From positions 3,472,001 through 3,536,000 of the forward strand of contig NZ_OZ246019.1 in NCBI RefSeq assembly GCF_965230805.1: DNA of 64,000 nucleotides, given 5' to 3'. Made by a program: the position numbers and the translations under genes. This DNA is from Marinifilum sp965230805 (GTDB lineage: Bacteria; Bacteroidota; Bacteroidia; Bacteroidales; Marinifilaceae). Position 1 is the first letter of the stretch. Each line of letters opens with the position of its first letter. Below the pieces are notes generated by a model. The model was not told where the DNA came from, ran no database searches, and saw nothing but the letters and a program-made list of their open reading frames with translations. Below are positions 36,585 through 44,884 of the stretch, piece by piece.

Positions 36585-38021
36585 ATGGCACCTTTTAAAA
36601 CAGCAGTAGAAGATAGAGTTCCTTTCGCACAGAAGGCAGCTTACGGAGCAGGACAGTTAACCATTAACCTTTATCCGGCGGCTCTGGGCGTTTTCATGTT
36701 CTATCTGATTTACGGATTTAAAATGGATCCGGTGTTGGCAGGTTTGTTGTCGGCCTTGCCAAAATTTTTCGATGCACTGATTGACCCAATTATGGGTTAT
36801 ATTTCAGACAATACTCGCACTCGTTGGGGCCGAAGAAAGCCATACGTATTGTTGGGAAGTATCATTACCGGGATTGCTTTTATGGTGCTGTGGCAATTGC
36901 ATCCTGAAAATTCGCAGACTTATAATTTCATTTACTTTTTGATTCTGTCGATCATTTTCTTCATGGCATTCACCATTTACTCAACACCCTTTATTGGTTT
37001 GGGATATGAGATGACACCCGATTACAATGAAAGAACCCGCTTAATGGCAGTGGGCCAGTTTTTTGGACAGATGGCCTGGATGATTGCACCTTGGTTTTGG
37101 ATCATGATCGGAAATTCAGACCTGTTCTTCGAAGAATCAACAACCGGAGTAAGAGTTTTATCTGTTTGGGTTGGAGGTGCAAGTATTATATTAGGGGCAC
37201 TGCCTGCACTGTTTTGTAAGGAACTCAAATTGCCTGATTTGGAGGGAGAATCCAAATTAAATATGAAGAAGCTTGCAACTAATCTTAAAGAATTTTGGAC
37301 AGCCATTGTACAAACTTTAACCTGTAAGCCATTTGTCAAGTTATGTGGGGCTACTTTCTTAATATTTAATGGTTTTCAGACCATTGCACAGTTCTCTTAC
37401 TTTATCATCCTGTATTACTTGTTTGATGGGAGCATCAGTGCAGCAGGAAGCTGGCCACCTTGGTTTAGTACTGTTAATGCGGCCTGTACTGCATTTCTCA
37501 TTATTCCCATCGTAACTCGTATATCAACGAAAGTGGGAAAGAGAAAGGCATTCATCATTTCCACCCTGCTTTCTATTGTGGGCTATGTATTAAAGTGGTG
37601 GGGATTTAACCCGGCCAACCCGTGGTTGATGTTTATTCCATTGCCATTAATCTCATTCGGTATTGGTGGTTTGTTTACCCTAATGATGTCGATGACTGCA
37701 GATGTTTGTGATTTGGATGAGCTGAATAACGGAACGCGTCGCGAGGGAATGTTTGGAGCTGTGTACTGGCTGATGGTAAAATTAGGCAATGCACTCGCAT
37801 TTTTGGTAAGCGGTGTAGTGCTAAAAATGGTTGGCTTCGATCAAAATGCAGAAATTCAATCTGCAGAATCGTTGATTAATCTTAGGTTGGCAGATATTAT
37901 TATCCCCATTGTTTTTGCCCTCATTGCCGTTTGGATGATGATGAAATATAGCATTTCGGAGCAACGAGCCTACGAAATTCGTAAGGCTTTAATCGAACGA
38001 AGAGGAAAAGTAAAGCATTAA
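36585..38021 (+). CDS. GPH-type (glycoside-pentoside-hexuronide) sugar:cation symporter, copy 1
   Basis: The 478-residue inner-membrane protein has about 12 hydrophobic helices. Family marks are YGAGQLTINLYP in helix 1, the loop DALIDPIMGYISDNTRTRWGRRKPYVLLG between helices 2 and 3 (given here as DALIDPIMGYISD and TRWGRRKPY), TPFIGLGYEMTPDYNERTR after helix 4, and MTADVCDLDELNNGTRREGMFG (MTADVCDLDE, then RREGMFG) in the C-half. These match MFS_2/GPH symporters of the MelB type. The position between GH17 and GH30 genes implies that it imports gluco-oligosaccharides or glucose from the periplasm. A second member lies at 40834. Confidence 0.88.
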   Translation: MAPFKTAVEDRVPFAQKAAYGAGQLTINLYPAALGVFMFYLIYGFKMDPVLAGLLSALPKFFDALIDPIMGYISDNTRTRWGRRKPYVLLGSIITGIAFMVLWQLHPENSQTYNFIYFLILSIIFFMAFTIYSTPFIGLGYEMTPDYNERTRLMAVGQFFGQMAWMIAPWFWIMIGNSDLFFEESTTGVRVLSVWVGGASIILGALPALFCKELKLPDLEGESKLNMKKLATNLKEFWTAIVQTLTCKPFVKLCGATFLIFNGFQTIAQFSYFIILYYLFDGSISAAGSWPPWFSTVNAACTAFLIIPIVTRISTKVGKRKAFIISTLLSIVGYVLKWWGFNPANPWLMFIPLPLISFGIGGLFTLMMSMTADVCDLDELNNGTRREGMFGAVYWLMVKLGNALAFLVSGVVLKMVGFDQNAEIQSAESLINLRLADIIIPIVFALIAVWMMMKYSISEQRAYEIRKALIERRGKVKH

Positions 38022-38039
38022 CACCAAAAAGAGACAAGT

Positions 38040-39521
38040 ATGAAAAGAATCAATCTGTGGGTAATTTTTGTAGTCATAAGTATGTTAGCTTGTAATTCGA
38101 ACAATAAGAACCTGAATGTTGAGGTTTACGAAACATCGGCAGCAGGAAACAAACTTCAAAGAATTGAATTGTCAGAAAACAATCAGGCAGAGCTGGTAAT
38201 TAAAATTGATCCTGAAAAGAAATTCCAGGAGATTATTGGTTTTGGGGGTTCATTTACCGAATCAAGTGCTTATCTGATGAATCAAATTGGGAAAGAAAAC
38301 CGAAAGAAAATTGTAGAGGCCTATTTCGGTGAAAAGGGTGCAAGGTATTCATTAACAAGAACCCATATGAACTCTTGTGATTTTTCCTTGAGTAACTATT
38401 CATATGCTGCCGTTGAAGGAGACAAAGAGCTGAAGCATTTCTCTATCAACGAAGATCGTGATGATATCATTCCAATGATAAAGGATGCCATGGCAATTTC
38501 CAAAGATGGATTCAAAATCATATCATCACCGTGGACTGCACCCATTTGGATGAAAGACAACAAGGATTGGAAGGGTGGAAAGTTGCTGCCTGAATATTAC
38601 GATAGCTGGGCTCTGTTTTTCTCGAAATATATCAATGAGTACCAGAAAGAGGGAATCGATATTTGGGGAATAACTGTTGAGAATGAGCCATTGGGCAATG
38701 GCTACAATTGGGAGAGCATGCACTATACCCCCGAGGAAATGCTTGATTTTGTAAGTAATCATCTTGGACCCAAATTAAAGACTGATGGTCATGATGTAAA
38801 GCTGTTGGGCTACGACCAGAATCGTGATGAGTTGAAAGAGTGGGTTGATGTGATCTATAAAGATGAAGAATCATCGAAGTATTTCGATGGCATGGCGATT
38901 CACTGGTATGCAAGTACTTTCGATTACATGCCGGAAGCTTTGAGCTATACCCATGCAAAAGCCCCGAATAAGTTGTTGATTCAGTCGGAAGCCTGTATTG
39001 ATGCAGAAGTACCTCATTGGAAGGACGATGCATGGTATTGGAAAAAAGAGGCAAGCGATTGGGGATGGGATTGGGCACCTGAGGAGCAGAAATATCTTCA
39101 CCCTAAGTATGTTCCGGTATATCGCTATGCACGCGATATTATTGGTTGTTTAAATCATTGGGTACAGGGATGGATTGACTGGAATATGGTGTTGGATACA
39201 CAAGGCGGGCCAAATTGGGCGAACAACTGGTGTTTGGCTCCTGTTATTGTCGATCCTAAGAAAGATGAGGTTTACTATACGCCAATGTACTACACTTTGG
39301 CACATTTTAGCAGATACATCCGTCCGGGAGCTAAACGAATTGGCTTTGAATCGAATGATAATGATTTAATGCTAACAGCGGCTCAAAATCCTGATGGATC
39401 GATTGCTGTGGTAGTTCTGAATATGCAAATAGAGGCAAAAACCATAAAACTTGCTTTAGGCGAAAAAGAAACAAGTGTTAAAATTGATGCACAGGCCATT
39501 CAAACTATTATTATTAGATAG
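38040..39521 (+). CDS. GH30 family beta-glucosidase/beta-1,6-glucanase lipoprotein
   Basis: The 493-residue product has a lipoprotein signal (VIFVVISMLAC, Cys18, then NSNN). The GH30 TIM barrel starts at IIGFGGSFTESSA and shows SPWTAPIWMKDN, acid/base Glu216 (GITVENEPLG), GMAIHWY and nucleophile Glu317 (LIQSEACID). A C-terminal beta-domain finishes the protein (IAVVVLNMQ and QTIIIR), as in subfamily GH30_1/GH30_3 enzymes. Such enzymes remove beta-1,6-linked glucose or cut beta-1,6-glucan, which fits the side branches of laminarin. It is encoded 18 bp downstream of the symporter gene, so co-transcription is expected. Confidence 0.9.
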   Translation: MKRINLWVIFVVISMLACNSNNKNLNVEVYETSAAGNKLQRIELSENNQAELVIKIDPEKKFQEIIGFGGSFTESSAYLMNQIGKENRKKIVEAYFGEKGARYSLTRTHMNSCDFSLSNYSYAAVEGDKELKHFSINEDRDDIIPMIKDAMAISKDGFKIISSPWTAPIWMKDNKDWKGGKLLPEYYDSWALFFSKYINEYQKEGIDIWGITVENEPLGNGYNWESMHYTPEEMLDFVSNHLGPKLKTDGHDVKLLGYDQNRDELKEWVDVIYKDEESSKYFDGMAIHWYASTFDYMPEALSYTHAKAPNKLLIQSEACIDAEVPHWKDDAWYWKKEASDWGWDWAPEEQKYLHPKYVPVYRYARDIIGCLNHWVQGWIDWNMVLDTQGGPNWANNWCLAPVIVDPKKDEVYYTPMYYTLAHFSRYIRPGAKRIGFESNDNDLMLTAAQNPDGSIAVVVLNMQIEAKTIKLALGEKETSVKIDAQAIQTIIIR

Positions 39522-39553
39522 TGCTTTGTATTAAAGTTAACTGTATTTAAGAT

Positions 39554-39598
39554 AAGGCTGAAAGCCTTACATATAATAGCCCAGGGCAACGCCCTGGG
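39554..39598. repeat. Paired hairpins AAGGCT-gaa-AGCCTT and CCCAGGGC-aac-GCCCTGGG
   Basis: Two perfect short stem-loops (39554-39568 and 39580-39598) sit 32 bp after the GH30 stop. Tandem hairpins of this composition recur in Bacteroidota intergenic regions. There is no T-tract; they may protect the upstream mRNA or lower read-through to the genes at 39714 and 40834. Confidence 0.6.
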
Positions 39599-39713
39599 TA
39601 TGAAAGATAGTTAGAAAATAGTCGCAACTACTTTAGTTGATGAAAGAAGTAGACTTGCATGCGACGCAATTAAGTTAGATAAAGCTTGTTTAAGAAGTTA
39701 ACAATTCTCAAAT

Positions 39714-40736
39714 ATGAAAATTCAAATCTGCATTTTTATTCTTTGCATTTTATCGGCTTGTACATCGCTTGAGAAAAATGACAAAGTTTCAGTATCTGAA
39801 AGAAACATTCTTGTGAACGATTCAGTTTACCTTATCAAAGGAATTTGTTATCATCCGGTTCCCAAAGGAAGTAATCAGCGCAGCTTCGAAACTCTTTCAA
39901 AAGATTTGGAGCTCATGAATGAGGCAGGCATCAATACCATCCGTTTGTATGCTCCGGCAGATGATAAGGCCGTTCTCGACCAGATTTATCAGGCGGGAAT
40001 AAAGGTGATCGTTGGTTTTGGTTACAATCAGAACGGCTATTTTGATATTCTGACAGGTAGTTTTGCAGATTATATCATCAAGTATAAATCGCACCCGGCC
40101 ATTCTGTTCTGGGAATTGGGGAATGAATACAATTACCATCCCAATTGGTTCGAAGGAGATTTGAAGAACTGGTACATGGCATTGAACCAGGCAGCATTAA
40201 AAGTTAAGGAAATTGATGGCACTCATCCCGTGGGAACGGCTCATGGCGAACTACCCGATTCCCTTGCACTCTCCATTTGTACTGATATCGATATCTGGGG
40301 AATGAATGTATATCGTTGGGATGATCCGGGTGAGATTTTCACACAATGGAAAGCCATTAGCGGCAAACCGATGTATTTATCCGAAGCAGGAGCCGATAGT
40401 TATATGACCATTTCTAAAAATGGATATGCAAAAGGAGAAAATCAGAAAGCCCAGGCCGATGCCACAAGGAAGATATTGGAATCTATCATCACCAATAAAG
40501 ATGTATGTGCCGGCGTAGCCATTTTTGCTTTCGCAGATGAATATTGGAAAGCAGGAAATCCTGACACTCAAGACCCCGGAGGATGGGCGCCAAACAGTAG
40601 CGGCGTACCATACGATGGAGCTCCTAACGAAGAATATTGGGGCATTGTGGATATCGACAGAAACAAAAAAGAAGTTTTTGGTGTGGTGAAGGAGCAATAC
40701 AGATTATTAAACACAAAGACAATTTTGAAACGCTAA
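39714..40736 (+). CDS. Clan-A TIM-barrel glycoside hydrolase lipoprotein (GH2-catalytic-domain-like)
   Basis: The 340-residue lipoprotein (ICIFILCILSAC, Cys16) has a (beta/alpha)8 domain. LIKGICYHP opens the barrel, followed by MNEAGINTIRLYAP, then ILFWELGNEYNYHPNW with the likely acid/base Glu138, and MYLSEAGADSY with the likely nucleophile Glu224. This is the retaining clan-A arrangement of GH2, GH5 and GH17-type enzymes, without the beta-sandwich domains of a full GH2. I cannot place it in a family with confidence. Context makes a beta-glucosidase or glucan-processing role likely. A signal with neutral residues after Cys suggests periplasmic anchoring. Confidence 0.75.
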   Translation: MKIQICIFILCILSACTSLEKNDKVSVSERNILVNDSVYLIKGICYHPVPKGSNQRSFETLSKDLELMNEAGINTIRLYAPADDKAVLDQIYQAGIKVIVGFGYNQNGYFDILTGSFADYIIKYKSHPAILFWELGNEYNYHPNWFEGDLKNWYMALNQAALKVKEIDGTHPVGTAHGELPDSLALSICTDIDIWGMNVYRWDDPGEIFTQWKAISGKPMYLSEAGADSYMTISKNGYAKGENQKAQADATRKILESIITNKDVCAGVAIFAFADEYWKAGNPDTQDPGGWAPNSSGVPYDGAPNEEYWGIVDIDRNKKEVFGVVKEQYRLLNTKTILKR

Positions 40737-40833
40737 GACACAAAGCTTATTTTTTTGAAACACAAAGACCCAAAGATGAAAACCGTTTTTTGTTCTTTAG
40801 GGTCTTTGCGCATAGAGTAAAAAGCCAACAGCC

Positions 40834-42186
40834 ATGAACAAAGAAGATTCAAAACTATCATTAAAAGAAAAAATAGGTTACAGCCTGGGCGATACAGCCT
40901 CACATTTTGTGTGGGATATGGTTGGGTTTTGGATTCTGATATTCTATACCGATACGTTTGGGATTTCGGCAGCAGCGGCAGGAACCATCATGCTGATAGC
41001 ACGATTTTGGGATATGATAAGCGATCCGTTGATGGGAATTATTGCAGACCGGACAAAAACCAGGTGGGGAAAATTTAGGCCTTACATTTTATGGATGGCT
41101 GTACCCTATAGTGTTTTGGCGGTTTTGACCTTTACCACGCCAAATTTAGGAGCAACAGGGAAGGTAATTTATGCCGGGATTACCTACTTTTTGTTGATGA
41201 CGGTCTTTACGGCCATCAATCTTCCTTATTCGTCATTGGGTGCGGTAATGACTTCCGATTCGTATGAGCGTGCCGGCCTAAACTCCTATCGATTTATTTT
41301 TGCTTTTGTGGGTCAGTTTATTGTTTCGGGAACAGCATTGTCACTTGCTTTATATTTTGGTGGTGACGATACTGCCAAGGGATATCAGTTTACCTTAATG
41401 TTGTTCGGAGGCATCAGTTTAATCCTGTTTTTAATCACATTTAAAACCACCCGGGAAAGGGTTCAACCTCCTAAGGAACAAAAGGAAGACCTTCGAGAGG
41501 ATATTAAGAATTTATTTAAAAACAAGCCTTGGGTAATTCTGTTTTTCGTGGGCATCATCTCTTTTGTCATGTTTGCCATGCAGAATTTGTCCATTGCATA
41601 CTATTTCAAGTATTATATTGGCAGTGAGGAAAACGTTCAATTGTTTAATGTGATTGGAACGGTGGCACTTATTGTAGCCATTCCGTTTTCGAAACCATTG
41701 GCTCAGAAATTTGGCAAGCGAAATGTATTCTTGGCTAGTTCATTATTGTCTGGATTTTTCTTCGTGTGCCTGTACATACCTTCTTCCGATAATTTACTAC
41801 TGATTTATGCCTTTAATATTCTTGCCAAAATTGCATATGCTCCAGCAGTTCCATTGCTTTGGACTATGTTGGCCGATACAGCAGATTATTCGGAATGGAA
41901 ATCGGGTAGAAGGGCAATCGGATTGGTATTTTCTGCAGCTACATTCGCTCAAAAGGCAGGTTGGGGAGTAGGTGGAGCTTTGGCAGGTTGGTTGCTGGCA
42001 ATTTTCCAGTTTACACCCAATGCGGAACAAACAGAAAGCGCGATTACCGGAATTAAACTGATGATCTCGGTATTTCCCGGGATTCTGTACATGTCGTGTG
42101 CAATTTTGTTGTATTACTACACCATCGATCACGAAACCTGCGAACAAATGAGAAAAGATTTGGATGCCCGGAGAGATGATCGGTAA
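40834..42186 (+). CDS. GPH-type sugar:cation symporter, copy 2
   Basis: The 450-residue inner-membrane protein has about 12 helices and the GPH/MelB-type motifs: LKEKIGYSLGDTASHFVWDM at the start, FWDMISDPLMGIIADRTKTRWGKFRPY between helices 2 and 3 (shown as WDMISDPLMGIIADRTK and TRWGKFRPY), and LADTADYSEWKSGRRAIGL in the C-terminal half. It differs in sequence from the symporter at 36585, so the two may take different products (for example disaccharide versus monosaccharide). It closes the glucan locus; after it lies about 1 kb without a convincing gene. The 97-bp gap before it contains ACACAAAGACCCAAAG low-complexity sequence. Confidence 0.88.
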   Translation: MNKEDSKLSLKEKIGYSLGDTASHFVWDMVGFWILIFYTDTFGISAAAAGTIMLIARFWDMISDPLMGIIADRTKTRWGKFRPYILWMAVPYSVLAVLTFTTPNLGATGKVIYAGITYFLLMTVFTAINLPYSSLGAVMTSDSYERAGLNSYRFIFAFVGQFIVSGTALSLALYFGGDDTAKGYQFTLMLFGGISLILFLITFKTTRERVQPPKEQKEDLREDIKNLFKNKPWVILFFVGIISFVMFAMQNLSIAYYFKYYIGSEENVQLFNVIGTVALIVAIPFSKPLAQKFGKRNVFLASSLLSGFFFVCLYIPSSDNLLLIYAFNILAKIAYAPAVPLLWTMLADTADYSEWKSGRRAIGLVFSAATFAQKAGWGVGGALAGWLLAIFQFTPNAEQTESAITGIKLMISVFPGILYMSCAILLYYYTIDHETCEQMRKDLDARRDDR

Positions 42187-42660
42187 AAAATGACCATGTG
42201 TATCTAAGCGATTCTTAACAATTTAAGTTATTTTAAAAAATTTATTGCAAGATTCTGTCCATTTTGTTGCGATTGTAATATGATTTTATTTACATTTGGA
42301 TTGTCTTCAATAAAAATCGTTAACACGATCTCGTACAACATAGGTTCAAAGTCATGAACCACTAGTTATCATGAAAACATATTTTTCCTGTTTTGCAATG
42401 GTAAGGCTTTTCTTGCCCCATAATATGAGGTAAAGCTTTATTGTAATCAGGTAACTGTAAGCTAATATCATCAGTTATATCAATGAATTGATCTGGTGGG
42501 CTTATCCTTTCGTAGTGACTAGTTTTGGTTAAGTACGAAGAAAAATTGAAGACAAAGGGTAAGCCACCAGATTAAATTCGATTGACCAACAAGAATAATA
42601 AATAGCTCATTCTTCTGGACACTAGGTGTTTAAACTTACAAAAAATGCGTTGCGAATAGC
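42187..42660. other. Intergenic stretch with a long imperfect inverted repeat
   Basis: No gene is seen. GATCTGGTGGGCTTATCCTTT, 42490-42510 (21 bases; arms given in parts as GATCTGGTGGGC and TTATCCTTT), pairs with AAAGGGTAAGCCACCAGATT at 42554-42572 with one bulge, around a 43-nt loop. It may be the terminator of the preceding operon or the ends of a lost mobile element. The rest is AT-rich. Confidence 0.5.
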
Positions 42661-42975
42661 TTAAAGAAGTTGTGAGATAAGCTGAATCTTTTGTGGGATA
42701 GTTTGCAATGCCTGTGCGACGAGTTGCGCTAATTGTGGTGCAAGTTGAGATGTTCGTGGGATAGATTGAAACACTTGTGAGATAAGTTGAAATGAATTTA
42801 AAGTGGATTGAAATGCTGGTGGGATAGATTGAAGCGATTGTAAGATGAGTTGAAACACTTGTGGGATAAGTTGAAGCGACTGTAAAATGGATTGAAATGA
42901 TGGTGGGATAGATTGAAGCGATTGCAAGATGAGTTGAAACACTTGTGGAAGAAGTTGAAACATTTGCGAATGTGA
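42661..42975. repeat. 21-bp-period tandem array: 15 units in perfect phase
   Basis: Cut into 21-mers from 42661, the sequence gives 15 consecutive units with consensus TTGAAAYRNTTGTGGGATARR and no indel. A higher-order 84-bp period (four units) is visible in units 8-14. In the plus frame each unit reads L-K-(H/R)-L-W-D-(K/R), a leucine heptad like a coiled coil, but eight units carry a stop codon. In the minus frames there are no stops across the array (reading FQLIPQV, LQSIPPS and so on). Two to four decayed units continue to about 43080. No start signal or signal peptide supports a gene on either strand. Confidence 0.85.
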
Positions 42976-43224
42976 CTTGAAATGTTTGTGGATAAGGATG
43001 AAAGTGTTGGTTTAAAGCTTGCATATTCTTGTTAGTTGAAACAAGAGCGTGTGTGAATGGCTGAAAGATTTGTGAGCTGGGATGGGTGATATGTATGAAT
43101 GTGTAGATGATATTGCCGAGCTGTAGAAGCGCATATAAAATTGAAATACTCAAAATATATCCTTTATTAAAAACCCAAGCGACACATTAAATGTTAGTGA
43201 TGTTCGCTTACAAAACCTTTTATT

Positions 43225-44142
43225 ATGAGAAAAGTATATAGAACTTATCGCGAGATGAAAAGAAGACTTCAGGATTTCTATGTAGATAATCAGACTGAAT
43301 TTGATGCCATTCCGATTCTGAAAGAGATTTTTGAAGCGTTGTTTGCAGAATTCGATAAGTTTGAAAGTGCATGGGTAATTCTTGATAAGGATTATACCGG
43401 TTCTACCCAAAAGAAACAGGAGCTAAAAATGCAGGTGTGTAAACAGCTTTCTAAATGCAATATGCTGATATACAATGATTGCATTAAGAATGATTTGAGC
43501 AAGGAGCTGCCTAATTTTAAAGGAAGCGAGGCTAAGATGTTTCGTCATTCGGATGAAAGATTGATTAGTCGTTGTGAATACAGCATCAATTACCTGGAAA
43601 ACATGGGTGAAAAACTTTCCGAAACGGGACTTAGCACGCAAGATTTGGATGAGCTCAAGATTTTATATGAGCGTTACGAGGCCATGGCTCCGAGGCCAAA
43701 GGTACTGCAAGGGATGAAAAAAATTGCCCGACAGGATATAGCAGATGCTCTGTCAGCAGGTGTTTACCTTATTAATGAAAGACTTGATAAGGTTATGAAA
43801 TCTATGTTTGAAGGAAGTAAGTCTGATTTGTATAAGACTTATTTAGAGGCATCGGAAGTAGAAAAGCCCAATTCGAGTAAGATAGCTTTAAAAGGCAAGA
43901 TTGTGGATAAAAATACGAAAGAACCGGTTCCGAAAGCCCACCTGATTATTAAAGAAGTTGATTTGGATCATTTGGTTACCGGAGGAAAGGGAGGATTCCG
44001 AATTAATTCACTTGAACCCGGAAGCTATGAGTTAAAAGTAGAAGCGGTAACCTACAAAACCATTACCATGAATCTGGTTCACAGGCACGGACAGACCAAT
44101 GTGCTGGAGATTGAGATGGAGGCGGAGAATAGTGAGCAGTGA
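43225..44142 (+). CDS. Protein of unknown function with C-terminal carboxypeptidase-regulatory-like domain
   Basis: The 305-residue product has no signal peptide and no membrane helix. Residues 1-210 are charged and mostly helical, without a domain that I recognise. Residues about 218-300 form a CarboxypepD-regulatory-like beta-sandwich (ALKGKIVDKNTKEPVPKAHL, GGFRINSLEPGSYELKV). That domain is usually found on secreted or outer-membrane proteins in this phylum, so its presence in an apparently cytoplasmic protein is odd. The gene is isolated: a 21-bp array precedes it and a terminator and a long tandem array follow it. A promoter must lie in 43000-43224. The function is unknown. Confidence 0.75.
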   Translation: MRKVYRTYREMKRRLQDFYVDNQTEFDAIPILKEIFEALFAEFDKFESAWVILDKDYTGSTQKKQELKMQVCKQLSKCNMLIYNDCIKNDLSKELPNFKGSEAKMFRHSDERLISRCEYSINYLENMGEKLSETGLSTQDLDELKILYERYEAMAPRPKVLQGMKKIARQDIADALSAGVYLINERLDKVMKSMFEGSKSDLYKTYLEASEVEKPNSSKIALKGKIVDKNTKEPVPKAHLIIKEVDLDHLVTGGKGGFRINSLEPGSYELKVEAVTYKTITMNLVHRHGQTNVLEIEMEAENSEQ

Positions 44143-44166
44143 AGGCTGATGATTGAACAGTTGTTA

Positions 44167-44195
44167 AGGGGTGCAAGTAATTGTGCTCCTTTTTT
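44167..44195 (+). terminator. Rho-independent terminator after the unknown-function gene
   Basis: AGGGGTGCAA pairs with TTGTGCTCCT over 10 positions (three G-T wobbles) around a GTAA loop, followed directly by TTTTT. It starts 24 bp after the stop codon at 44142. Confidence 0.85.
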
Positions 44196-44225
44196 CTTCA
44201 GGTTATGCTCTTCTTATTAAGTAAT

Positions 44226-44884
44226 TGATACCCTCACTCTAGTGAGAGCATCACAACACAAGGGGTTATAGTCCTTATAGTCATGCTCTGACGATAAGCA
44301 AGCTGTAAATGTTAGGCTATGACTGAATTGTAAAGTAAGGCTATCGGTATTGGCAATTGATACCCTCACTTGAGTGAGAGCATCAAAACACAAGGGGTAA
44401 ATAGTCCTTATAGTCATGCTCTGACGATAAGCAAGCTGTAAATGTTAGGCTATGACTGAATTGTAAAGTAAGGCTATCGGTATTGGCAATTGATACCCTC
44501 ACTTGAGTGAGAGCATCAAAACACAAGGGGTAATAGTCCTTATAGTCATGCTCTGACGATAAGCAAGCTGTAAATGTCAGGGTATGACTGAATTGTAAAG
44601 TAAGGCTATCGGTATTGGGCAACTGATACCCTCACTTGAGTGAGAGCATCAAGCCACAAAGGGTTCTGTCCTGATTTCTTCCTCAAGTTCATGCTCTGAC
44701 TGTAAAAGCAAGGCTATCGGTATTGGGCAACTGATACCCTCACTTGAGTGAGAGCATCAAAACACAAAGGGTTATAGTCCTGATTTCTTCCTGCAAGTCA
44801 TGCTCTGACTGTAAAAGCAAGGCTATCGGTATTGGGCAACTGATACCCTCACTTGAGTGAGAGCATCAAAACACAAAAGGGTGA
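44226..44884. repeat. Six-unit tandem array with a palindromic core in each unit
   Basis: Units begin with TGATACCCTCACT at 44226, 44358, 44491, 44624, 44732 and 44841, so the spacing is 132, 133, 133, 108 and 109 bp; the last unit is partial. Each contains the stem CTCACT-tg-AGTGAG (CT loop in the first unit) enclosed by TGAT...ATCA, followed by AAAACACAAGGGG, a TCATGCTCTGAC segment that is partly complementary to the GAGCATCA next to the palindrome, and GGCTATCGGTATTGG. The two short units have lost about 25 bp and have a changed middle (CTGATTTCTTCC). Unit lengths not divisible by three argue against coding. Confidence 0.9.

Noticed and set aside
42572..43153. Minus-strand open frame of 193 codons (and another of 100) over the 21-bp array
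   Set aside because: The frames are open because the repeat unit lacks TTA, CTA and TCA, not because of visible selection. The translation is low-complexity, with no signal peptide, no initiation context and no known domain. It is kept as a possibility within the array finding only.
44217..44622. Minus-strand open frames over the six-unit array
   Set aside because: They are repeated copies of the same roughly 44-residue translation, and 133-bp units break the frame. No gene is supported.
44226..44884. Possible CRISPR array
   Set aside because: The segments between the repeated parts are themselves conserved from unit to unit, the unit is more than 100 bp, and no cas gene is nearby. It is a plain tandem repeat.
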